64,000 nucleotides of DNA, from NCBI GenBank assembly GCA_963678675.1, contig OY783198.1, positions 26,956,684 to 27,020,683 on the forward strand, read 5' to 3'. The DNA comes from Xiphydria camelus. Lineage: Eukaryota; Arthropoda; Insecta; Hymenoptera; Xiphydriidae. Shown piece after piece: positions 48,021-58,032 of this stretch (position 1 is its first letter; each line of letters starts with the position of its first letter). Below the pieces are notes generated by a model. It did not search any database and was not told the DNA's origin. It saw nothing but the letters and a program-made list of their open reading frames with translations. Position numbers and translations under genes: made by a program.

Positions 48021-49366
48021 AACCTATTTGTACCTACTTAAAAAAATATGATCAACAATTTCGGAATCTTAACCCCGTTTATTATCCTCCTCTCCTTTTT
48101 TTCTTTACTATAAATCTTTCCTTCTGAAAGCTCTGCGGTCACTTTAAAAGCTAAAGGATATCTTACTGTCGCCGGTACCACTTAAACCGTCCTATATATT
48201 ATTACACATTCTATGTCACTATATATTTTCCACGTAAGAAAAGCAATAACGTCGCGAGTGTCGCACCTAACTTTTCCCGATACTTCGATAAAAAACATTA
48301 CCAGTAGTCTTAATAAAATCGCGACACAATCCGCCACCCGCCCCTTCCCACCTTCCTTCAGACCGTACGTTCCGACGTAAAAAGCACGTGAACGAGCGAA
48401 ACGATAAATCGTCGACTTAATACGCCGCTTTATTAAAAATATTTCGGTGAAAAATCCAGAAATGCCCGCAACCTCTTGCCGGTACGAATTTCTTGAGATA
48501 CGCTTCTCCATTTGATATCGCAACGGCTGGTCCTCCACGAAGTGCGTGCCTACATCCCCCGGGAGCACGCGAAGGTAAAGAGGACAGACACATTTCGCAT
48601 AGGGAGAGAAAATATATCGGTTCGTGTCCCGCGAATATATAGAGCAAAATTGGGGTGCGCGGTGAAAGGGTCCGCGAGGTATAGGAGGGCCGTGGAGGGT
48701 AGCTGCCCCTCGTCGCGAGATGGATCGCGGGATTGCCGACCCCGGGGATCGATGCGATATTTCGGAGAAATTTTGAGGCCGAGGATTTCGCGATTCGCTC
48801 GTCGGTTTGGCTTTGTTGGGATAAATTGAAAAAAAAAAAAATGAAAGAAAGAAACGGAGGAAAGTAAGAAGTCGACTGGAAAGAGAGTAGGTCGTTAGGA
48901 GTGCGACTGATTAACGCGGGAATAACTAATTAGCGAGCTTAAACAGAGGAGTCGGTAGTTAAAGAAGGGAGAAAGAAAATTTTGGAGAACTTGGAGAAGA
49001 ATGTACCGTGTTGATCTACGAGCCTCTTTTTCTAACCCTTTCCTTTCCCGGTGCCTCGGGGGAGAAGAAACTTACACAGGAAGAGTAAGGGTCGATCGAT
49101 GGGGCGCAATAAATTAAACGATTTTAATTTCGAAAATGATGAATTTCGTTGGGCGAAGATATCGACGTGGAACGTCAGATAAATGCCAGAAGTGTTGTTT
49201 TATTAAACTAGACATTTCAATAAAGTCGTTTTCCGTATTTATTCAGGGGGATGCACAACGACGAGATACATGCATGTTCCACGAACTGACGATGAGCGCA
49301 TATACAAATTCTCTTGTAGTATGATAGATACGGACACAACGACAGGTGAAATAAAAACGAGCGATA
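48021..49366. other. No gene seen
   Basis: The 128-codon minus-strand frame at 48182-48568 has no recognisable motif. Confidence 0.5.
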
Positions 49367-49835
49367 ATTCGTAGCCAGGGATGACGCGATAACGACGTTC
49401 GCGAGTAACTGGGACGTAATCAGTTCCATTTGATAACGCTGTGGTCCGAAAAACGTCCGTCCATCCCACGCCGAGCGATATAATCATCCGAGTGAAATTT
49501 ACGTGGAAAACGTAAATAAACGTAAAAATATACGTGGAAAATATGTTAGTAACGGATGATAAAGATTTGTCTTTAAATTCCTTTGCCACTCAGGGAGAAA
49601 TGACCTTTCCCATTCTCACTTTCCAATTCCCATTTAAGAATAAATCTCAATTACGCCTTCAATTTAAAATTACAGCAGCCTTTTCGGCACGCGATGCGGA
49701 CCGCAAAATCCGGAATAAACAAGGATAATTTCGTGTAGTCGGGTATGACGATAATATCGTTTTCGAATAACGCGGCGTGACGGATTCCATTTGACAACGG
49801 TTGCGGTCCAATTCACACGAACATCCCGACGTCAT
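49367..49835. repeat. Two diverged direct copies of about 100 bp, 360 bp apart
   Basis: GATAATTCGTAGCCAGGGATGACG through GTTCCATTTGATAACGCTGTGGTCC at 49367-49454 aligns with GATAATTTCGTGTAGTCGGGTATGACG through ATTCCATTTGACAACGGTTGCGGTCC at 49727-49810. Confidence 0.6.
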
Positions 49836-49909
49836 CGCTGGGGTGTACGAAATTTGCATATTGGCAAGAATCATCGGTAAATTTGCGGCGAGCCACGCGC
49901 GCACCTGTA

Positions 49910-50210
49910 CACTGAGAGAAATAATTGCTAGTGTCAAAAAAATATGTCTTGAATCAAAAACATTATGATCTTACAAATTTTGAAGAATACAGATTCTTGT
50001 GATCGAAAAAAATATATATGTATATTCTTTATTGAAGAATACCTTCGTTGGAACGAGAAATTCTTTCTAAGCGAAAAAAACACAATTACTCGAGCCTATG
50101 AAATATTGCCTTGCACGAAGAAAACCGTGGCTTGATCCTGGAATTATATCATATTTTTGATTGAAAAAAAAGAACATTTTTTTGGCACCAGCAATTATTT
50201 GTCTCCAGCG
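49910..50210. mobile_element. TIR element, CACT-AGAGAAATAATTGC family, copy 2 (inverted)
   Basis: The left CACTGAGAGAAATAATTGCT and the right end, inverting to CGCTGGAGACAAATAATTGC, form the TIR. The interior carries ACCTTCGTTGGAAC and CTTGCACGAAG, the inverse of the 43.9-kb copy. Confidence 0.75.
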
Positions 50211-51474
50211 CTGCTGCAAGTCGCAAAATAAAAATGAACGAGTCCCAGATAGGCAAATATACGTAAATTGTACATCAACTTTAGACAGTATTAGCTCATC
50301 GGATGCATCAAGGTTGTCCGCTTTATGAGCCATCACAAAGCAAGCATATATTTATGTTATTAAATGATTTCAAACTAATGCAAATAAAATGCTAAATATT
50401 CATTTAATACATCGTAAATTTTTCGTAAAAGTGCTACTAAAATAAATCTAGCAATTCATTTGAATCACATTATGGTGTAAATATAAAAATTCGTTTGAAG
50501 AACAATTATTTTTCTAAACACATGCGGCAAAATAAACATACACTTTGGAACCCTCGATTATTGTAGTTTGTATGAGCGTCGTGACGATCATACAAATCCA
50601 TCTGGGGTGCGATGCCTCGGATCACGCGCAACGGAGACGAGAATTCCTCGGAGCTCCGCGCTTCCCTCCCGATAACCGAAGAATAATCCACGAGGGCGCG
50701 GCTCGCGCGGGGTAATTATACGACGCGATCGCCTTGCAACCGTCCGCGGGTCGATGTCAGCGCCGTGATTCCACTCCCGGGGAAATCAGCCCTCTCCCGC
50801 GCCGACAATGCGAACAATGAGCGCCGGATAAACACAATGGACCACTCTCCGTCCATTGTGCACTCGTCATTCCAAGGAGGCGCCCGCAACGCGATTGCTC
50901 GCTTAATCGTAATAAGGATATGGGAGCGAGGACGCGCGTCCTTATTGGCGCGATCGGGATCATCGCTCCGTTCCGTGGAGAGACTCGCGGCTAATTGACA
51001 CTCGGCACGCCGCGGGACGGCGCGAAACAATTAATTAAGCCAACGAGTGTTGAAATTTATCGCGAACGCGATTCCCCCGGGAGACGAGACTCGCCGCGCA
51101 ACTGCGCGCAGGTGCGCGTATGGGGACGAGTGGTGCAGCTACACACATACAAGCGCGAGACGTTCGGACGAGGGAGAATGTCAAAGTGCTGTTTAATGCC
51201 GACCTTCGCGTGAACCTAGCTTCCGCGGGGAGATCCCGGCGTGGGTTTTCAGCGGGATTGGTATTAAAAGCGGGAAATTCTTTTTGACGCGCGTTTGGAA
51301 AATTTCATTAGCAGCGGAGAAGGTGAATTTGACGAAGAGGAGGGATGAAGTAGAGCGGGGAACGCGGGGTGAAATGGAATGCTCTCGAGTTGGTATGTGC
51401 GAGTTTAATTATTAACACTCTTTGCGAGCGTCCGTCTCACGGTGACGGACGAAGTTATTAGAAGCGAGACGTCC
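50211..51474. other. No gene seen
   Basis: Short overlapping frames; nothing recognised. Confidence 0.5.
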
Positions 51475-51995
51475 TTAAGGTTTCTCGAGCGGTACAGGGA
51501 CTTTTTCCCTGCTAAAAGTTAGTCCACTGAAGTACAGTAACACTCTAAAGTATGTTCTTCGTGCGATGTGGCGACAACGTTTGACGTACAGTAGTATGTG
51601 TGTATCTGTGAGTTCAAAAATGGAGCCCAAAACATCTGGTCATGCATCTGTACGTCATGCAACGTTGCCACACTGACTTATCAAAGGTTAAATTTATAAA
51701 GAACAATTAATAAAAAAATAACGGGCTTCCTAATGAACGTGAAAATTGGTATAGATGATTTTAGTTCATTAAACTTGATGTTCAAAAAATTTCAGAATTT
51801 TTTCACTATTTTTCTCAGAAATATCGCGGTTTATTGGTTATAACCCATAAGAACACGTGTTATTTTGTTATTCAAAAATCTTTTCAACGAGCTTCTCGAA
51901 AGACTTGAAAATTTCACTGAATTTTTCTTTACTTCAATCTCTACCGAATGCAATCATTTCTCACTGTTTTTAGTATAACGCTCGAGAAACCTTAA
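51475..51995. mobile_element. TTAA-flanked element with perfect GGTTTCTCGAGCG ends
   Basis: CTTAAGGTTTCTCGAGCG (51474-51491) and CGCTCGAGAAACCTTAAG (51979-51996) are perfect 18-bp inverses that include TTAA at 51475-51478 and 51992-51995. An inner inverted pair, TGTGGCGACAACGTTTGACGTACAG-like arms near 51570 and 51650, adds a subterminal hairpin. There is no transposase frame, so it is a non-autonomous, piggyBac-like element. Confidence 0.75.
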
Positions 51996-52559
51996 GCTCG
52001 TCGCCATCGTCGTATACTAGACGCGATAACGCGCGTGCTCTCCCAGTCGCGCTCGCATTCCCGCAAGCCTGCTATCCAGACGAAATTTGCTCGCCTAATC
52101 GAGCTCCTATTATTTCGCGTCGATCCCGCGAAATTTCGTTTATTCTCCGGCACTTCAGAGGGTCTCTCGCAGTTTTTGCGCGTCGAAAGAGTTCATTGTT
52201 GGGATGGCGTACGTCTCCTCTTTTTTTCTCCGTTTCCCACACGGTTTTCTTTCCGCTCGTTTCGCTCACCGGTCCGCCCGAAAGTAGTCTTTCTTTTTAC
52301 GCGCGCGTATTCCCCCTTCGTGCGCGCGTGCATATACGTGTGTATGTACAGGGCGCGCGGGGGAAGTCTAACGATAAATTCGTTCATCCGATCTCGGCGT
52401 AATCGGAACCCCGCTGTATTCGTTGCGCTCGATCACTGCCGCGCCGGCGCCACTTGTACGACTCGGCTGACCACGTCAACTGCTTATCTACTTACCGCCG
52501 CGTTCGATTCAATTCAGAATTATCGATATCTCGGTACCCCTTTGAGATTTTCTCGATAA
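51996..52559. other. No gene seen
   Basis: A 174-codon frame from 52035 is Arg/Phe-rich with no motif and overlaps frames on the other strand. Confidence 0.5.
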
Positions 52560-52820
52560 ATCTGTGATTTTCGGAATCAGCATGAGCGATCGATTCCAGA
52601 GATTTCCATTTTCATTTTTTCGCAAAAATCGATATCTCTGAAATCGAACTCTCGATCACCCTGTCTTGTGTATTTTTGTATGCTGATTCTGAAAATTATG
52701 AATTGATTGAGCAAATCTGAAAAGAACACTGAGACATCGATGATTTTATGTGAAAAAATAATTTTTTCGTATGTAAATTCAACAATATCTTATACTACCT
52801 TCGAGATATCGACTTTGTAA
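52560..52820. repeat. Palindromic AT-rich dispersed repeat, copy 3
   Basis: GATTTTCGGAATCAGCATGA leads into CGATTCCAGAGATTTCCATT, an inverted partner ATCGATATCTCTGAAATCGA, the tail CTCGATCACCCTGTCTTG, and then AGAACACTGAGACATCGATG. The order is the same as in copies 2 and 4. Confidence 0.7.
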
Positions 52821-52831
52821 CCATGATTTTC

Positions 52832-53060
52832 GGAATCAGCACAAACAAATACAGAAGACAGGTTGGTCGAGAATTCGATTCCAGAGATATCGATTTTTGC
52901 GAAAATTTCAATTCTGCGATTTTTCGCAAAAATCGCAATCTAAGGAATCGACTGATCGACCATCCTATCTCGTGTATTTTTTCGCGCTGATTACGATAAG
53001 CGCGGTTGCAAAATCCATATCACGAAGGAAATATGAGATCGGTAATTTTATGCACGAAAA
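52832..53060. repeat. Palindromic AT-rich dispersed repeat, copy 4
   Basis: GATTTTCGGAATCAGCACAA, CGATTCCAGAGATATCGATT, an inverted arm AATCGCAATCTAAGGAATCG, then CTGATCGACCATCCTATCTC and TTTTTCGCGCTGATTACGA. It sits directly after copy 3 as a tandem pair. Confidence 0.7.
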
Positions 53061-53794
53061 AATTGCTATGTCATTGTTATTCAACTTTCGTTTCGAATTC
53101 TATACTGCGAATACCGAAAACTAGCAAAGATCTCGGAAGCGTCATACCGTGAGGTGCAGTACTCGTACAAACAAAAACCCCCGGGCAACGCTTCACTATA
53201 ACTAAAGGCGAACATACGATTTTATCGAGGAACGAAATATTTCGAAACGGAACGCTGTGTTTGCACGGGCGAAGGGAAATATTGTTACTAGAGACGTAGC
53301 GAAATTGTCTCGCGATATCGCGAACTGAACTACTAAATATTCGGAACACGGTTTAAAGCGGTACCATTTATGGTGATCCACCAGTTAACCCGAGGCTCTC
53401 GACGGCCGGACGTGGTTGTCCTTTCTCGCTCTCCTTCTAGATACTATTTAGATTCATTTCTCACGTAGATACTAGCAATTCGAAATATCTTACACTTTCC
53501 ACAATTACGGAAAGGCTAATTTCATTCTACTTCCCGATAACGACCCTGTGAAAAATTCTCGAAACGTTGCCGGCGATTCTCTACGTACCCGCTTCACGAG
53601 CACATCGCTCTTTTTATCGAGTTTACTCGAGTGTAAATTTCGAGCGCTCCCGGTGCAGTTACTCTGGACGTACAAGATAACAACATGTTAAATGGACGTT
53701 CATATTTGGCGAACGGCGCAAATCAAATTAAACTGCTTAAAATTTTAGACGGGATAGTCGAGGTAACCCGACGTACTCACGTGTCGACTAACGT
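53061..53794. other. No gene seen
   Basis: Short frames, no motif. Confidence 0.5.
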
Positions 53795-54630
53795 TATCCG
53801 AAGCCCTCTCACCCTCTCACGCTAGTCTCGAATGACCAATTTACCTCCCGGGATCCCCTGGTTCCTCGAGTAGACCGCGATGAATTCAGAATTACGCTCA
53901 AATAACGAGTACCTACCCAGTGAGCGAGCAGAATGTTGTATTACAAAGATTGACGAGCAATCAGTAGTAGATAATTGATATATGCAAATTTTAGGAAATT
54001 TAATAATGGGGGAGCTGATGCGATTTTGAACCCTTTCTCGCAAGACGTACATTTATGCTCTTCTACATCCGAAAATTTTGTCTGGAAAATGTACACTCCA
54101 AGAAACCTCGAAAGTACTCACACACCGCCTCATCTGTCCCCGAGAGCTCAAGCTGTTCGAGATCTCCTCGCTCTCAAATGGCCAATTTATCTCTCCCCTC
54201 ACCCGTTGGTCCCGCGAGTGAACTGAGATAATTTTCGAATTTCGCTCGATCGCGGCACGTGGCCTACACGGCGAACAATGTACCTGCACCGCCTTGCCAA
54301 TATCATTTTTCAGAACAACTAAATTCGAAATTAATTTCGCGTAATAAGGCTTAGAAAGAATACCGCGCGTGTGTTAAACTGCGTTGTATGCATAGCTACG
54401 GAGGAGAAGAGAAGACAAATCCGAGAAATATGGAAACAAACGTTACACGATTTGTGAACGTCCCCTAATCCAGAGGATCCACAGTATTCGCACGTCGTCT
54501 TCGCGCGATTCCCAAGGCTCTCAAGCTCCTCGAGATCTCCTCACCCCCGGATGGCCAATTTATTTCGCCCCTCGTCCCTTGGTCCCCCGAGCAAACCGAA
54601 ATAAATTCCGAATTTGGCTCAACGCGCTGA
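53795..54630. repeat. Three diverged copies of a unit of about 110-120 bp
   Basis: Copies at about 53795-53905, 54137-54255 and 54511-54630 share AT(G)ACCAATTTA, CTGGTTCC/TTGGTCCC followed by CGAG, and a segment ending AGAATT-CGCTCAA. Spacing is about 342 and 374 bp. On the minus strand all three keep the same frame open, with the shared pattern N-S-x-x-I-x-V-x-S-x-x-Q (for example ERNSEFIAVYSRNQG and EPNSEFISVCSGDQG). Whether that frame was ever translated is unknown. Confidence 0.65.
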
Positions 54631-57600
54631 GTCGAGGGAGTTTTTACCATCCCTGTCCTTCTCCCGTACAGAGAGAGAGAGAGAGAGAGGGGATGAACGG
54701 AAGAGAGGGTCGGTGGAAGAACACGTTGCACAGCCGGCTTTCGGTAATTGGAAGTTAATTAAAGTTTACCGCTCGTTTCCAGTTGGAACTACCTCGGTTA
54801 ACGGACGCGTTACTTGTAGTTCGACGAGAGTGTCCCGACTACACACGAATCGCCGTGGGTGAGTCGTGCGTGAAAAGTGCTCTCGACGTGAAAGGAACCA
54901 CCCTCTTCTTAATTCAGCGCGTCAACCCCTGTCTAACTTCGAAGCCCTGACGAGCGTTAGTTAACGATTTCTCAAGATACCAATAACGATCAAAGTCCTT
55001 ATATCGCATCCACCCTATTACTCCCTTATTAATTACACAAATCCGACCGACCTTGACTTTTCGACATCTCCTGGCAGCGATGGATCTTGACTGCTTTCTA
55101 AGCGCCTCCAGAGGAACCGATTGCACCCTCCTTCAGGGCAGGGAGGTTGCACCTCCACGCTGAATCGGGCACCGATCACCAAAACTACCCCGCGGGCGAT
55201 AAACGCACCCCCGCGACGTTCTCCTGCCTTGTCGCTTCCCGCTCTCGATCACAAACACATCGATGGTCCCTTGCACCGGTCCGCAAGCGCGTCGTCGTCG
55301 CCCCCACCCCCCTCGCTTTCTCGATTTTATGAATGAAAGTTCACCCCTTTTCGCGCGACGAGCAAGACGCGCCTCGCCGCGGTCCCGGAGCTAGCGCCGC
55401 CGGTACGGGCGAGAGGGTGCATTCGCGGTGCGTGCGACTCGTAGGACTCGGGGTTGCGGATGAGCGCGCGGGGGAATAGCTCGCGGCGCGGTCTGGGCGG
55501 TGACTGAGCGAGCGAGGCGTCGCGACGCTGAACGTCGCTCCCACCCCTTCGTCCTCGTCTTTCGACCTCTCGAACCTCTCGCGTCTTTTCCTCTCCTCTC
55601 CCTGGTTTGTGGCTCCCCCTTCCGCCCCCCCTACGTCCCACTCATTTTTGTTCTCCCTATGACCAACTGCCGCGCACCCGTTTCCAGCGCTACCACCCCC
55701 TTTCCGAGAAAAGCGGCGAAAGTCCTTTTTCAGTTCGCTACGTCGAAACGCTGCAAAGGGGTCCATTATTCTCTTCTTGGGGGGTTGAAGTTGCGGGAAA
55801 GAGGTACGCAGCTCGGCCGGGGTTAGTTCCGGGTGGGTGAAAAACCCTTCCCCAGCGACGGGCCGCCGGGAAATTAGCTATTATCGACTATGCTCGTCGA
55901 TCGCCCCCATCGAAACAAATCGCTATAAGGTGTTTGTCGGATGTAGGGTCTCTAGAAGTGCATAGCTAAGAGAGAAGTGAAGTTATAAGTTTAGGGATGT
56001 ATCCGCTTATTTAAATTTTCACTGGAAATGGAAAATATGATTAAATGCACCGCGGTATGTATACCTCCTTCTGAATTCTCCGTATAACCACCACACACAA
56101 CTCGTCATTTTATCTCCTTAGATTCTCCCCTTTGTCGTTCTCTATACGCTCCTCTCGGCAATGGAAGTCATAGGAAGTAAGCGGCTTGCAGTTGGAGACT
56201 CGTAGTGTATTTTTCAAATTATTATAATACGATAAACGAATCTTTACATTAAAAGTTAGCGACAGACAAAGCAACGGTGGCCCGGAGCTACATGGAAGCC
56301 AAAATACATACTCGCGAACTTTTACAAAACTCGGTTATTTCTACAGAGGCTCTTCTTAAAAGTAATGTCACTTGCAAGCATGGATCGATATTTTTTCCAT
56401 CTTATTAACGTGAGATGAAAATTTTTACCATCTAAAAAGTCGCTCACAAACAAATCTAGATCTGAGAGAATATCTTTCAAATAAAAAAAAATACAACTGA
56501 ATAAGGTTCACCAACGAAATATTTAAATAATGAATTACCGAAGATCATATTCCTTTATTCCTTCAATAGGTACTGCTGAGTGGAGACGTCTCAAGATTAT
56601 CAATCTAAGTAAAACTATCATAGCAATTCGACGAAAGAAGAAGGGATGTCTAAATGGAAGAAAAGTAAAAAAGAGAACGACGAGAAGAATGTATATCTTG
56701 TCGCAATTACATCCAATCGCTTAAATGGTTAATTATACTAAGAGGTAATTGCTGCAAAAATGTTCTGTCTTCCGAACGACTGTGTGTGATGAAAGGAATG
56801 GAGTCCATGGAAAAAATACTCACTCGTACTTACTAACCTTCAATTATTTTATTCCACGCTACCTCACTCCCCTTGCGAAGGAGAAATTGCCTGTAATTGC
56901 TTGCCAGGCATGACTAGTCTCTGCTCAAATGCTGCACACGGGCTGATTTTGCTAATTTCTCCTCTTTAATCTTGTAAACGCATGCCAAATAATAAATTAC
57001 ATCTACGAAAAATGATCACATCCCATTCTGTTAAATTATACTCGAATTTAGCTACGTTCAATCATCAAGAGCAGATCTCAGAATCATTATTTAGAAAAAT
57101 CATCGATCAGAAAAAGATCGCACCCCTGTACGCTTTCGATATCCTCATCCTTCTACAGATCATTCGCTCTCTCGCACCCAATACAGGAATTTCTAAATAA
57201 ACATTTGTATAAATACGGTATTTCTGTATCTAGGAATCTGAATTTGTAAATAAAACTTGTGAAAGCAGCGACCGTATTTCCGTTCGTTTATTCGAACGCA
57301 TTTCGATTAAATCAATCGTGATTCTCGTATACCATGCGCTGCATGCCTCGAGCTGTCTGCAGTAGAAATAATTAGAATTAGCCAGACGAGTTGCAAGTAT
57401 CTTCTACCGCCGCTGTCATCACTATCGAAGAGAGAATATCTACGAAGAGAAAAAAATCGAATTCCAATTCATAATTTCTTATGAAGAAATGAACAATTTT
57501 CGTAAATTTCCAATTTTGGGTGTTGATTCATATATTTATATTGAAATTCGACGGCTCTACCTAAAGTTACACATTTTTTTCATCATATACGTGGCGCCAT

Positions 57601-58032
57601 CTTTTAATTGGAAGAGGAATCTTTTTCGCACGGGATCTCGATCGAGGGGTCTTCTCTTTACGAATTGCAGCATAAAGAAGTCCCCTAAATTTCATATACA
57701 ATACCTAGCTCCTCTGAAACTTTTTTTGAAGCTTCGTAAATTCAGGTTAGGTTATGTGAGAGATGGAGTACGTGTCTGCTTCGTTGATATAAATTTTGGC
57801 GGATAATTCCGACAACAATTTCTACAAAGTTCTTTACTCAAGAATTGTAAATATTACTTCAGAAAAAATTAAAAATACTGCAGTTCGCTGTAATCGAAGT
57901 AAAAACGAGTGTCAACATTTTCAACTTTCGCTTTTTTATCGCGGCAACGTTCATCCGCGATTTAAAGATGAACAGTTTGTTTACCAAATGCGCTAGTAGT
58001 AATGGTAATAATAATAATTTTATCGTATAGAA
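54631..58032. other. Non-coding DNA upstream of Tdp1; (GA)n tract
   Basis: (GA)n lies at about 54670-54689. CpG-rich frames at 55.1-55.8 kb overlap on both strands. From 56 to 58 kb the DNA is AT-rich with short frames only. The Tdp1 promoter and any upstream exon should lie near 57.4-58.0 kb, but I see no defined core promoter element. Confidence 0.5.

Noticed and set aside
52035..52559. 174-codon open frame
   Set aside because: Low-complexity Arg/Phe/Ser composition with no motif, overlapping frames on both strands.
49367..54630. Spaced repeats as a CRISPR-like array
   Set aside because: Repeat units are long, diverged and few, with no regular short repeat-spacer pattern; the genome is eukaryotic.
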